Positions 42,516-51,756 of a stretch of DNA of 64,000 nucleotides are shown one piece after another; position 1 is the stretch's first letter, and every line of letters starts with the position of its first letter. The notes under the pieces were generated by a model. The model made no database searches. It was not told where the DNA came from and saw only the letters and a list, made by a program, of their open reading frames with translations. This DNA comes from UBA9715 sp045614225. GTDB taxonomy: Bacteria; Actinomycetota; Coriobacteriia; Coriobacteriales; Eggerthellaceae. Location of the stretch: NCBI GenBank assembly GCA_045614225.1, contig JAZLCO010000022.1:1-64000 (forward strand), given 5' to 3'. Both the position numbers and the translations under genes were made by a program.

Positions 42516-42788
42516 CCTATAAAAACCCAAAAACCAATTGAAGAAAAAGAAACCGGCGTCCCTGGCGTGGGGCGCCATGTAGGGGACGCCGAGGGCGGAC
42601 ATCGGAACATGCGAGAAGACGCGGGTTTTTGGGAAGCTGGCACCCTTGCCTTGCTCATCGCCTGGGGGTGCCCTGATTTGGGGTAAAACGGCATCGTTTT
42701 GGGGTGAAACTCACACAGAAGGCGATTGGAGCCGTAGCCTCTGACCGACGTGAGCGTAAAGGCAAAGAAGGTCGAGGTGAACTTCAAG

Positions 42789-43034
42789 ATGACTAAGAAC
42801 GAATCGGCAATGAAGGCGCTTGACGCCGAGGGCAGGATCATATCGCTCGGCGAGGCGGCCAAGATGCTGGGCACGTCCTATCCCACGGTCTTGCGCCTTG
42901 CCACGAACGGCGAGCTCAAGGCGTTCAGGATCCGCAGGACATGGCGCACGAGCGAGGCGGCGTGCGAGGCGTACGTGCAAAAGCAGTTCGAATTGCAGGC
43001 GACGGCATGCCAGTCGGTCGAGGTGGAGGGTTAG
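42789..43034 (+). CDS. Excisionase-like helix-turn-helix protein (element C)
   Basis: An 81-residue Xis-type protein very similar to the one in element A: 'ISLGEAAKMLGTSYPTVLRL' and 'GELKAFRIRRTWRTSEAACE'. Predicted to bend DNA at the att arm sites during excision or to control the left promoter. GAGGTG lies 9 bp before ATG 42789; an upstream GTG at 42750 is less likely. The next gene starts inside its 3' end. Confidence 0.82.
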   Translation: MTKNESAMKALDAEGRIISLGEAAKMLGTSYPTVLRLATNGELKAFRIRRTWRTSEAACEAYVQKQFELQATACQSVEVEG

Positions 43035-43423
43035 CCGGGCGGCGCCGTTTCGCCCAGTACCCTCCCCATACCTTCGCGACGATACCGCAGGGCATCCTCG
43101 CCGGGCTCGTGGCGAGGCACGTGGGCAGGAACGGCTGGGCCGTGATGGTTGCGCTGTGCCGCAAGCTCTACGACGACGGGTTGCTGGGCCGATCGTCATC
43201 GACCGAGGTGTCCGAGCTGACGGGCCTCACGTCCTACCAGGTTGCACGTGGGATGGCCGAGCTGCGCCAGAAGGGCATGATCGTTCCCGTGGTCGTGAAG
43301 GACTCGAGGGGCGTGCGTCACATCGACCGATCAGGCCACGGGCACATCGCTCAGTACTGCATCACCAGGGACGTGTGGGCCTCGGTCCAGCTCCACGATG
43401 ACGGGCAGGGCGACGACCGTTGA
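43007..43423 (+). CDS. Winged-helix DNA-binding protein (element C)
   Basis: A 138-residue homologue of the protein at 32895-33323: 'GRNGWAVMVALCRKLYDDGL', 'TEVSELTGLTSYQVARGMAE', 'HIDRSGHGHIAQYCITRDVW'. The ATG overlaps the excisionase-like gene by 28 bp, as in element A, so expression is coupled. Possible replication or transcription control of the element. Confidence 0.72.
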   Translation: MPVGRGGGLAGRRRFAQYPPHTFATIPQGILAGLVARHVGRNGWAVMVALCRKLYDDGLLGRSSSTEVSELTGLTSYQVARGMAELRQKGMIVPVVVKDSRGVRHIDRSGHGHIAQYCITRDVWASVQLHDDGQGDDR

Positions 43424-43608
43424 GATCCGGCTCTCGCGTTCAAGCGGCTGACTGTTTACCTAATTTGGGGCAAAAGCACCCCAAAACGGGGTCATTTCCG
43501 CACAGCGCCGCAAGCGCTTGGTACCTTGGCTTGGTCAGCAGATGACTTGCTCCCCAAGCCTTGTTTTTCGGGTTCGTCTACGCCGACCGGACACCAAACG
43601 CAGCAAAA

Positions 43609-43908
43609 ATGGAACACGCCCAGTACATAGTCGAGCAGTTGGAAACTGCGCGCGGAGAACGCGGCATATCGATTGCCGAGCTCGCGCGTAGATCCGACAT
43701 CCCGGTCAAGAGGCTCGGGTACATTTTCAACGGCGACAGGCGCTTGCGCGCCGACGAGTTCGTCCGGCTGAGCCTCGTGCTCGGAATACCTATGACGGCG
43801 TTCGCGCCCGCGACGATGCTCTCCAAGCTCGAAGAAGCTGGCAGGAGGACGCTCGAGGATTTCGGCTCAGGAGTCTCTTTCGCCAACATTTTTTCGGACG
43901 AGGCGTGA
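43609..43908 (+). CDS. XRE-family helix-turn-helix regulator
   Basis: A 99-residue protein with an XRE/Cro fold over residues 5-60: 'ISIAELARRSDIPVKRLGYI', then 'NGDRRLRADEFVRLSLVLGI'. The C-terminal 30 residues are a short helical tail. The ribosome site is weak, and an in-frame TTG at 43561 is an alternative start. Standing alone before the transfer genes, it is probably the repressor of the conjugation operon. Confidence 0.78.
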   Translation: MEHAQYIVEQLETARGERGISIAELARRSDIPVKRLGYIFNGDRRLRADEFVRLSLVLGIPMTAFAPATMLSKLEEAGRRTLEDFGSGVSFANIFSDEA

Positions 43909-43931
43909 CGGAAGCCCCCTGCTGACGAAAT

Positions 43932-43969
43932 GGGGCCCGGCGGCATGATGCGTTGCCCGGCCGGGCCCC
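43932..43969. promoter_or_regulatory. 10-bp GC palindrome before the transfer operon
   Basis: GGGGCCCGGC (43932-43941) pairs with GCCGGGCCCC (43960-43969). It separates the XRE gene from the first transfer gene, with no T run; possible operator or terminator. Confidence 0.45.
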
Positions 43970-44002
43970 GCCAGCGAAAACTACGAAGGCAAGGGGGCCC
44001 GC

Positions 44003-44575
44003 ATGGCGAGCGACTACGGTGACGAGTCCGGCGAGAAGATGCTGGACAACTTCACGAGGTTCGGCGAGCGCATGGGCCTCGCGGCGATGCAGGAACGTTC
44101 GAACCGGCTCCAGAGGGCGTTCGAGAACGCCAAGAAAGGCGCCAGTGACAAGGCAGCCGAGGAATTCCCCGATTGGGTCGAGCCCAGGGAGTGGGCAAAG
44201 CTCGACATGGCGGAATTCAAAAGCATAGAGGGCTACGACGAGATCAAGCCGATCATCGAGGCAAAACTGCGCGCGCACGGCGTCGAGCCGACGTGGTTCG
44301 AGGAGCCTTCGACTGGCAAGGAGTACCTGCTGTTCAGGATTGCCGACGCGCACGAGGTCTGGGACAGTTTCGACGAGCTCTCCAAGGAGACGGAGGCGGC
44401 GTCGAAGAAGGCTGCCGAGAAGCTCAAGGCGCATATCCGAGAAGACCGCGACGAACGCCCGCTCGACGAAAGGGCGCAGGAAGCCCGCGAAGCCTCCGCC
44501 GCGCTCGAGGCGGAACGCGGCGGTGCCAAGGTCCAGGCGCGCGAGCCGCGCTTCCAGGAACTGAGGTCGAAATGA
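44003..44575 (+). CDS. PcfB-like (DUF3801-type) conjugation accessory protein
   Basis: A 190-residue acidic helical protein. Its position directly before VirD4 with an ATGA overlap, its size and charge fit the PcfB/DUF3801 proteins that help the relaxosome dock to the coupling protein in Gram-positive conjugation. I infer the family mainly from context. The last 40 residues ('LDERAQEAREASAALEAE' ...) closely resemble the tail of the protein at 53690-54199, a second transfer-region protein with an unrelated front. AAGGGGG precedes the ATG. Confidence 0.65.
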   Translation: MASDYGDESGEKMLDNFTRFGERMGLAAMQERSNRLQRAFENAKKGASDKAAEEFPDWVEPREWAKLDMAEFKSIEGYDEIKPIIEAKLRAHGVEPTWFEEPSTGKEYLLFRIADAHEVWDSFDELSKETEAASKKAAEKLKAHIREDRDERPLDERAQEAREASAALEAERGGAKVQAREPRFQELRSK

Positions 44576-46431
44576 CGGGCAAGGCGGGCGGCGTAGCCGC
44601 AACGGCCGTCCTGTCCGCGGTCGCCTTTGCCGTAGCCGACTCGTACGCCGCATGCCTGCTCTCCATGGACGGCCAGCTGATCGAGAACCTGTCCTCCGCG
44701 ATTGCGGCCCTTCCCCCGTACGTCGCATCGAACGGGCCCGTTTCCATGGCGCCCGCGGCGTTGGCCACGGGGCTCCTTGGCGCCTGCGCCGTGTGGATCG
44801 CCTGGGCTTACGCGCTCTCCCATGGAAAGCCCGAGCGCGTCGGGGAGGAGCACGGCAGCGCCAAATGGGGCACGCGCAAAGAGGGGCGCAGGTTCATGAA
44901 CGAGCGCGACTTCGCCGACAACATCATCTTCACCGAGCATTTCGGGCTCGCGATGAGCAGGCCGGACCACAACAGGAAGCTCGAGCGCAACCGCAACGTG
45001 CTCGTGGTCGGCGGGTCGGGTTCGGGCAAGACCCGGGGCTACTTCGAGCCCAACGTCATGCAGATGAACGCCAACTACCTCGTCACCGACCCCAAGGGAG
45101 AATCGCTGCCGAGGCTCGGCCACATGCTCGAGAGTCACGGCTACGAGGTGCTCTCGTTCAACACCGTCGACTTCTCAAGGTCGCTGCACTACAACCCCAT
45201 CGCCTACGTGCGCGACGAGGCGGACATACTCGAGTTCGTCACGTGCCTCATCGAGAACACGACGGGCGACAAGGACCATGGCGGCGACCCGTTCTGGGAG
45301 AACGCCGAGCGCCTCCTCTACGTGGCGCTCATCGGCTACCTCGTGAAGCACTGCCCCGAGCGGGACAGGTCGCTGTCGGGTTTGGTGACGCTGCTGTCGC
45401 TCGCGAAGGCGAAGGAGAACGACGAGGATTACAAGAGCCCCCTCGACCTGCTCTTCGACGAGGTCGAAACCGGGAAGCGCTACGTCAAGTCGGCGACGGC
45501 ATCCGAGCTCGAATACGATTACACGAAGCGGGACTCGTACTCTCCTTCCGGCGGAGCACACCGCTGGGTCCAGGTCTCCGAGCCCGTGGCCATCGAGGAC
45601 GATTTCTGCCTCCTGCATTACAAGATGTTCAAGGACGCCGCCGGCAAGACGCTCAAGTCGATACTCGTGTCGTGCAACACGCGCATGGAGCCCTTCGCCA
45701 TCCCGCAGGTGCGCGAGCTCGTGAGCTTCGACGAGATGCACCTCGACAGGCTCGGGGACGCCGGTTCCAGACGGGCCATCTTCGCGATCATGTCCGACAC
45801 CTCGAGCCTCTACTCGTTCCTGTTCGCCATCATGATGTGGCAGGCGATGAACATCCTCTGCAAGCGCGCGCTGGTCGAGTTCGGCGGGAGCCTCCCGGTG
45901 CCCGTGCAGTTCATGTTCGACGAGTTCGCGAACATAGGCAAGCTCCCCGACATCGAGAAGGCGGTCGCCGTCATCCGCAGCCGCAACATCTCGATGTCCA
46001 TCGGGCTCCAGTCGCTTTCCCAGCTCAAGTCGAAGTACGAAGACGACGCCGCGGTGATCGTCGACTGCTGCGACACCACGCTGTTCCTCGGCGGGAAGTC
46101 GACCGAAACCGTCAAGGAGATCTCGGAGACGGTCGGCAAGCAGACCATCGGCACGGTCACCTGGAACGAGAGCCGGGGCGCTTCGGCGTCGTCCACCCGC
46201 AACTGGAACACGCTCGAGCGGGACCTTATCCAGGCGGCCGAGGTGGCGAAACTCCCGCGGGACGAGGCGATAGTCCTCATAACGGGTGCCGACCCGCTGA
46301 AGGACCGCAAATACGACGTGACCATGCACCCGCTGTACGACGAGGTGTACCCGGGGCACGAAGGCGCCAAGCACGCCAGCCCCTACGACTTCCGACCAGG
46401 GAGGGCATCGCGAGAGAAGGCCGCCGAATGA
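44572..46431 (+). CDS. VirD4/TraG-type type IV coupling protein
   Basis: A 619-residue inner-membrane ATPase that links the relaxosome to the transfer channel and pumps DNA. Two N-terminal membrane helices (about 5-25 and 60-85) precede the motor domain, with Walker A GGSGSGKT (K153) and Walker B F-M-F-D-E-F-A-N (D450, E451). The 'DPKGES' motif after Walker A is typical of VirD4. The ATG overlaps the previous stop (ATGA). Confidence 0.93.
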   Translation: MTGKAGGVAATAVLSAVAFAVADSYAACLLSMDGQLIENLSSAIAALPPYVASNGPVSMAPAALATGLLGACAVWIAWAYALSHGKPERVGEEHGSAKWGTRKEGRRFMNERDFADNIIFTEHFGLAMSRPDHNRKLERNRNVLVVGGSGSGKTRGYFEPNVMQMNANYLVTDPKGESLPRLGHMLESHGYEVLSFNTVDFSRSLHYNPIAYVRDEADILEFVTCLIENTTGDKDHGGDPFWENAERLLYVALIGYLVKHCPERDRSLSGLVTLLSLAKAKENDEDYKSPLDLLFDEVETGKRYVKSATASELEYDYTKRDSYSPSGGAHRWVQVSEPVAIEDDFCLLHYKMFKDAAGKTLKSILVSCNTRMEPFAIPQVRELVSFDEMHLDRLGDAGSRRAIFAIMSDTSSLYSFLFAIMMWQAMNILCKRALVEFGGSLPVPVQFMFDEFANIGKLPDIEKAVAVIRSRNISMSIGLQSLSQLKSKYEDDAAVIVDCCDTTLFLGGKSTETVKEISETVGKQTIGTVTWNESRGASASSTRNWNTLERDLIQAAEVAKLPRDEAIVLITGADPLKDRKYDVTMHPLYDEVYPGHEGAKHASPYDFRPGRASREKAAE

Positions 46432-46613
46432 GGCCGCATGCGGGGAAAACGGTGGCAGCCGGGCGCGGGCGCCCGACCCAGGGCGGGCTTCCAACTCCAC
46501 CGAGGGGGCCGCCACCTGATACGAAGGAGCACGAGGCTCCAATGCAGATTGTAAGGCATGGCGCGGCGCTTCCAAACACCAACTGCCGCGCCAGGATACG
46601 AAGGAGCACGAAG

Positions 46614-46829
46614 ATGCTTAACAACATCATCAGCCTTGTTTCCGGCTGCGTGACGTTCCTGGGCGGCTTCCTGGTCGTCTGGGGAGCCGTGTCGCTGGGC
46701 CTCGCCATCCGCGAGCAGCAAGGCGGAGCCCAAATCGCGAGCGCGATATCCACCATCGCCGGCGGCGCGATCATCATCGCCGCCTCGGTCTACTTCGGGC
46801 AGCTCGACACGAGCTGGCTGCCGGCGTAG
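46614..46829 (+). CDS. Maff2-like small integral membrane protein
   Basis: A 71-residue protein with two membrane helices (about 10-32 and 42-62). Its position between VirD4 and PrgI and its shape fit the Maff2/VirB2-like small membrane proteins of Gram-positive conjugative elements, perhaps a channel or pilin-like part. AAGGAG lies 6 bp upstream. The 182-bp gap before it holds the sequence GATACGAAGGAGCACGA twice (around 46519 and 46595), the second serving as this gene's ribosome site; the first may mark a lost or very short gene. Confidence 0.7.
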   Translation: MLNNIISLVSGCVTFLGGFLVVWGAVSLGLAIREQQGGAQIASAISTIAGGAIIIAASVYFGQLDTSWLPA

Positions 46830-46841
46830 GGGGTGTCGGAG

Positions 46842-47255
46842 ATGCTCAGCGTTTCGGTACACAAGGACATAGGCGAGTACACCGAAAAGGTCGTCGGCAA
46901 GATGTCGGTGCGGACGCTCGCCTGCACGGCGGGAGGCCTCGCCGCATCGGTCGGGGCGGCGGCGGTCAGCTACTTCTGCCTCGGCATCGAGGTCGCCGAC
47001 GCGACGCTGCCCGTGATGGCATGCTCGATGCCGTTCTGGATGGCGGGATTCTGGCGCCCCAAGGGGCTCGTGGCGGAGAAGTTCATCCCGCTATACATGG
47101 AGCACGCGCTCACCGACGGCAAGCTCGTCTACGCGACCGGCAACGGCATAGCGAGCTTGACGGCAGCGGAGAGGCCGAAGCCGAGCCGCAAGGCCCGGCG
47201 CAAGGCGAAGCGGAAGGGGGCTGAGCGGCATGTCCCCTCGAAAGAACAGAGATAA
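46842..47255 (+). CDS. PrgI-family mobile element protein
   Basis: A 137-residue protein with two close membrane helices (about 25-45 and 50-70) and a basic Lys/Arg-rich C-terminus, the PrgI (VirB3-like) pattern of type IV transfer systems in Gram-positive bacteria. It lies directly before VirB4 and overlaps it by 26 bp, as in related elements. GGGGG about 8 bp upstream of ATG 46842. Confidence 0.82.
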   Translation: MLSVSVHKDIGEYTEKVVGKMSVRTLACTAGGLAASVGAAAVSYFCLGIEVADATLPVMACSMPFWMAGFWRPKGLVAEKFIPLYMEHALTDGKLVYATGNGIASLTAAERPKPSRKARRKAKRKGAERHVPSKEQR

Positions 47256-49938
47256 CCAGGCCAGGCGCCACATGGCCGAGGAGGGCGCCAAGAAGAAGCC
47301 CACGAAGAGGAAGGTCCGGCGGGCGAAGTCGCTCGATGCGCGCATGCGCGAGCAGGAGAGACAGCTGACCGACCAGACCGTCAACCAGCGGAGGAAGAGG
47401 CGCGCCGCCAAGGACGTCTACAGGGCCATAGGCTACGACCTCATGTACCGCGACGGCATTTGCCAGGTCGAGGAGGGGCTGTTCAGCCAGACCATCGCCT
47501 TCGACGACATCAGCTACCAATCGGCGCGCGAGGAGAACCAGCAGGCGATATTCTCCGGCTGGTGCCAGCTGTTCGACTACTTCGGCGCGGAGACCTGCGT
47601 GCAGCTCAACGTGGTGAACACGCCCATCCCTGCATCCGAGATCGGCAGGAAGGCGTTCTTCCGCATGGACGATCCCGACACCGCCGCATATGCGGTCGAG
47701 TACAACCGGATCCTCAACGACAAGATGCGCGAGGGCGTGAGCAACCTCGTACGCGAGCGCTACCTCACGTTCTCGGTGGGGGCGCCCGACGTCGACTCGG
47801 CGGTTCCGAAGCTCGCCCGCATGCGCACTGACGCAATGCAGACGCTCACCAAGATACGCAGCGGCGCGCGCGTGCTCACGGGCGAGGAGCGGCTGCGCTC
47901 CATACACAGCCAGCTGCGCCCTGGCAAGCCCCTCGCCTTCTCGTGGCCTGCCGTCGGCCCCCGAGGCGTCACGACGAAGGACCTCATCGCGCCGATGTCT
48001 CTCGATTTCAAGCCGGAAGGCGCGGCGACTTGCTTCAAGAGCGAGGAGACGTGGTGCCAGGTGCTCTCGCTGCACCGTTTCGGAAGCGAGCTTAGTGACC
48101 GATGCCTCGCAGAGATCATCGACCTGCCCATACCGCTCAACGTGACGCTGCACGTCCAGGCGATGGACAAGGCCAAGGCGGTCGCGTTCGTGAAGAAGCG
48201 CCTGGCTTGGATGGACAAGGAGATCATCGACGAGCAGATGAGCGCCGTGAAGAAGGGCTACGACTTCCAGATACTGCCCAGCGAACTCAAGTATTCAAAG
48301 GAGGAGGCCGAGGATTTGCTCGACCACCTGCAGAACAAGAACCAGCGCCTGTTCGTCTACACGGGGCTCGTCTACACCTATGCGCCCACGCGCAAGGAGC
48401 TCGACGAGCAGGTGATGCAGATCGTCGCCACGGCGCGGCGCAACTCCATCGAGGTCGACACGCTCGACTACCGCCAGCGCGAGGGCATGAACTCGGTGCT
48501 GCCGCTCGGGCACAACCACGTTGAGGTGTCGCGCATGATGACGACCGCGCAGGTCGCCATCCAGATGCCGTTCGCCACGCAGGAGCTCGCCCAGGAGGGC
48601 GGCGGATACTACGGCCAGAACAAGCAGAGCTCCAACCTGGTGCTGTGCAATCGCAAGCACCTCGCGAGCCCCATGGGGTTCGTGGCAGGCAAGCCCGGGT
48701 CCGGAAAGTCGTTCTCCGTCAAGCGCGAGATCGAGAACACGATACTGGCGTACCCCGAGGACGAGATCATCATCCTCGACCCCGCTGGCGAGTACAGCCC
48801 CGTGGTCACCGGCAACGGTGGCGAGTCGATACGGTTCGCGCCCGACGCCGACACGCACCTGAACCCCTTTGACCTATCGGACGTGGCGCACCAGGCGGGA
48901 GCTTCGCAGATGGCCTTCAAAATCGACGCTTTCCTGGCGTTGTCATCGGCCACCATGGCGGAGGGATCACAGGGCTTGCCCGAAGCGGACAAGTCCATCA
49001 TCAGCCGCTGCGTCGAACTCGCGTACGCGCGCTGCTCTGAAAAGGGGCGCCTGCCCCTGCTCGGCGACTTCTACTCGATACTGCGAGAGCAGCCCGAGCC
49101 CGAGGCGCGCGACATCGCCTTGCGCTACGAGCGCTATGTGAGGGGCGCGCTGTCGTTCTTCAACCACCCTTCTAACGTCACCTTCGACAAGCGCATCACC
49201 AACATCGACTTCAAGGACCTCTCGGAAAACATGCGGGCCTTCGGCATCATCGCGGTTCTCGAGTGCGTGCGCAACCGCATGTACTACAACTTCGAACGCG
49301 GGGTCACGACCTGGCTCTACATCGACGAGGTGCAGAGCCTGTTCGGGCACCCCGCCATCATCAGCTACTTCAGCAAGTTCTGGGCCGAGGGCCGCAAGTT
49401 CAACCTCATATGCACGGGCATCACGCAGAACAGCGTGTACATGCTCGACCACGAGGAGGCGCGCAACATGGTGCTCAACTCCGATTTCATCCTGCTGCAC
49501 AAGCAGTCTCCCCTCGACAGGCGCGCTTGGGCCGAGCTGCTCGACTTCTCCGCCCAGGAGGCCGGCTACATCGACGAGTCCATCAAAGCCGGCGAGGGGC
49601 TGCTCATAGCGGGCGGCGCGCGAATCCCCATCAAGGACGATTTCCCGAAAGGTAAGCTCTACGACCTGTTCAACACCAAGCCCGAGGAGATCGCGGCGGT
49701 GAAGCGGGCGAGCAAGTTCGCGGATGCGCGGCAAGGGCGCAGAGGCTCCCGAGAGGAACGGCCCTCCGCCATGCCGGGGCATGCCAGGCACGCCAGGTCC
49801 GGCACGAGCTACGCAAGATCAACCTTCGACTCGGAAATCCCCGTCGAGGAGCAAGATTACCGCGACAGGCGCAGCGCCGAGCTCGCGGCGGCATACGGGT
49901 ACGACCTGCATGACGAAGACAGCCAAGGCGGTTGGTAG
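47230..49938 (+). CDS. VirB4-type conjugation ATPase
   Basis: A 902-residue cytoplasmic ATPase that powers assembly of the conjugation channel. The N-terminus is basic. The motor region has Walker A GKPGSGKS (K493) and Walker B T-T-W-L-Y-I-D-E-V-Q, with a preceding 'VLCNRKHLASPMGFVAGK' typical of the VirB4/TraE group. It is the best marker that element C is conjugative. The start overlaps PrgI. Confidence 0.93.
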   Translation: MSPRKNRDNQARRHMAEEGAKKKPTKRKVRRAKSLDARMREQERQLTDQTVNQRRKRRAAKDVYRAIGYDLMYRDGICQVEEGLFSQTIAFDDISYQSAREENQQAIFSGWCQLFDYFGAETCVQLNVVNTPIPASEIGRKAFFRMDDPDTAAYAVEYNRILNDKMREGVSNLVRERYLTFSVGAPDVDSAVPKLARMRTDAMQTLTKIRSGARVLTGEERLRSIHSQLRPGKPLAFSWPAVGPRGVTTKDLIAPMSLDFKPEGAATCFKSEETWCQVLSLHRFGSELSDRCLAEIIDLPIPLNVTLHVQAMDKAKAVAFVKKRLAWMDKEIIDEQMSAVKKGYDFQILPSELKYSKEEAEDLLDHLQNKNQRLFVYTGLVYTYAPTRKELDEQVMQIVATARRNSIEVDTLDYRQREGMNSVLPLGHNHVEVSRMMTTAQVAIQMPFATQELAQEGGGYYGQNKQSSNLVLCNRKHLASPMGFVAGKPGSGKSFSVKREIENTILAYPEDEIIILDPAGEYSPVVTGNGGESIRFAPDADTHLNPFDLSDVAHQAGASQMAFKIDAFLALSSATMAEGSQGLPEADKSIISRCVELAYARCSEKGRLPLLGDFYSILREQPEPEARDIALRYERYVRGALSFFNHPSNVTFDKRITNIDFKDLSENMRAFGIIAVLECVRNRMYYNFERGVTTWLYIDEVQSLFGHPAIISYFSKFWAEGRKFNLICTGITQNSVYMLDHEEARNMVLNSDFILLHKQSPLDRRAWAELLDFSAQEAGYIDESIKAGEGLLIAGGARIPIKDDFPKGKLYDLFNTKPEEIAAVKRASKFADARQGRRGSREERPSAMPGHARHARSGTSYARSTFDSEIPVEEQDYRDRRSAELAAAYGYDLHDEDSQGGW

Positions 49939-49940
49939 CG

Positions 49941-51737
49941 TTGGCCCAGCAGTCGAAGGCTTACAAATCAAGGGCGGTGCTTGAAGCGGCCGACGCGGCG
50001 CGCGGAGAGGTCGGCGCGGGGAGCGTCGCCTCGACCGTCCGCACCGACGCGGTGAGTGCCGGCCTCGTCCGCGGCGGCGACCGCTATGCGGAAACCGCCC
50101 GAGGTGCCGGCAAGGCCAAGTCGAACTCGCACAAGGCAAGTGGGGCCAAAGTTGAGGGCAAGCTTGCGGGGGCGGACGTCCAGGATGCGGGCAGCCCCCA
50201 TCTACAGCACGAGGGGGATGCGGAAAGCTCCTCGCCGCTGAAAACCGAGATGCAGGGCAGCCTTCATATGAGGGCCGCCGTGGCGGACGCTGCGATTGAA
50301 GAGCTCGACGATTCCGACGAGCTGGAGGGCATCGCCGGCCTTCACCACGGTGGGCGCGCCATTGCAAACGCAGCGTCTAGTAGGCGAGCCGCCAATGATG
50401 CGATTGGCAGTTCGGGTGATGCAGGCCCGAACGACAAGCAGTTTGGTGCCAGACGTACGGCAGGGGGACGAGGCGCAAAGCGCTTCCAAGGAACGTCCCC
50501 CAAAGAATTTAGCCGCTACAGCGCGGAAGCCAAGGGGCGCGGCCGAAGCTCTGCAGCGCAAAGCGGCACGAAAAAGCGCGCGAAGAAGCGCTCGAAAGCC
50601 GACATGGCGAAAACGAGGATGCAGTCCAGGCGAACATGGGCCGCCGCGCGCGCTGCCCAGAGCGAACAGGCACGTGCGATGACGGCAGCATCTGCGAGCG
50701 GGGCCCGCAGGGCCGGTGCCGCCAAAGCGATTGCGGCCGCAGCGTCATCGGCGGCAGCGCCCCTGGCAGGCGTGCTCGCAGGCGCCGTCTGCTTCATCTT
50801 GGCGGCGCTGCTCGTCTCCCAGGCGATAAGCGCCCTCTTCGGCTTCTGGGACAACGAGTCCAAGAAGGTCGCGCTGGAAGGCCTGCCCCCATACATCACG
50901 ATGGAGATGGTCGAGGCCGCGATCGAGTGCCAGGAGAAGTACGGGCACCCTGCGGGCTGCACCCTAGCTCAGATCATCTGCGAATCCGGCATGGGCGACC
51001 GCCTGTCGGGGCTCGCCGCGCAGGACAACAACCTGTTCGGCATCAAATGGGCCTCGAGCTTCGGCGGCTGCCCGGAGGTGTCGGGCAAGTCGTCGTGGGC
51101 GACCCAGGAGGAATACGGCGGCCAGACCGTCACGATCATGGCCGATTTCACCAGCTTCAGATCGTACAGGGACTGCATCGTGTTCCGCTCCCGCGTCCTG
51201 CTCGCCAACGAGCGCTACGCGGGAAACGCGCTCATACAGGAGGCGATCGCGAGCCACGATTCCGACAAGATGGCCGAAGGCCTCAAGGACGCCGGATACG
51301 CCACGAGCTCGTCGTACGTCGAGTCGCTGAAGACGGCGATGGACGCCTACGGCCTTCGCAGGTTCGACGGCATAAGCCTCGAGGACTACAAGAAAGGCGT
51401 TGCCGATGGCAACAAGGTGCTCCAGGCGGCCTACAGCCAGCTCGGCGTCCCCTACGTGTGGGGCGGTACCAGCCCCGGGGTCGGGTTGGACTGCTCTGGC
51501 CTCACGCAATGGTGCTACGCGCAGGCAGGGGTCAGCATCCCCCGGAACTCGGAGGACCAGGCCGCAGCCGGCAGGAAGGTGCCGCTCTCGCAAGCGAGGC
51601 CGGGCGACATCCTATGGCGGCCAGGGCACGTCGCGCTGTACATCGGAGGTGACGAGTACATACACGAGCCGCAATCCGGGGACGTGTGCCGCAAGGCGAC
51701 CGGCATCGCCTACTTCGATTGCGCGGTCCAATTCTAA
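49941..51737 (+). CDS. Membrane-anchored peptidoglycan hydrolase: glucosaminidase plus NlpC/P60 (VirB1-like)
   Basis: A 598-residue wall-opening enzyme of the transfer system. A long basic, Ala/Ser/Lys-rich cytoplasmic region (1-270) precedes one membrane helix (about 274-296). Outside are a glucosaminidase/lysozyme-like domain (about 310-465; E in I-C-E-S-G, 'NNLFGIKWASSFGG') and a C-terminal NlpC/P60 endopeptidase (about 485-598) with C518 in D-C-S-G-L, H in P-G-H-V-A and a third polar residue after it. The start is TTG 49941 (AAGGCGG upstream), just after the VirB4 stop; TTG 49932 is an alternative. The 270-residue inner region is longer than usual and unassigned. Confidence 0.85.
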   Translation: MAQQSKAYKSRAVLEAADAARGEVGAGSVASTVRTDAVSAGLVRGGDRYAETARGAGKAKSNSHKASGAKVEGKLAGADVQDAGSPHLQHEGDAESSSPLKTEMQGSLHMRAAVADAAIEELDDSDELEGIAGLHHGGRAIANAASSRRAANDAIGSSGDAGPNDKQFGARRTAGGRGAKRFQGTSPKEFSRYSAEAKGRGRSSAAQSGTKKRAKKRSKADMAKTRMQSRRTWAAARAAQSEQARAMTAASASGARRAGAAKAIAAAASSAAAPLAGVLAGAVCFILAALLVSQAISALFGFWDNESKKVALEGLPPYITMEMVEAAIECQEKYGHPAGCTLAQIICESGMGDRLSGLAAQDNNLFGIKWASSFGGCPEVSGKSSWATQEEYGGQTVTIMADFTSFRSYRDCIVFRSRVLLANERYAGNALIQEAIASHDSDKMAEGLKDAGYATSSSYVESLKTAMDAYGLRRFDGISLEDYKKGVADGNKVLQAAYSQLGVPYVWGGTSPGVGLDCSGLTQWCYAQAGVSIPRNSEDQAAAGRKVPLSQARPGDILWRPGHVALYIGGDEYIHEPQSGDVCRKATGIAYFDCAVQF

Positions 51738-51756
51738 ACAGACAAGGAGATGAGAG

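Noticed and set aside
42269..42874. A 201-codon minus-strand frame at the left end of element C
   Set aside because: It crosses the terminator, the inverted repeat and the iteron-like repeats; composition reflects those repeats rather than a protein.
44652..46829. A 725-codon Arg/His-rich frame overlapping virD4
   Set aside because: Alternate frame of the VirD4 gene; only its last 71 codons (46614-46829), beyond virD4 and with their own ribosome site, are accepted as a gene.
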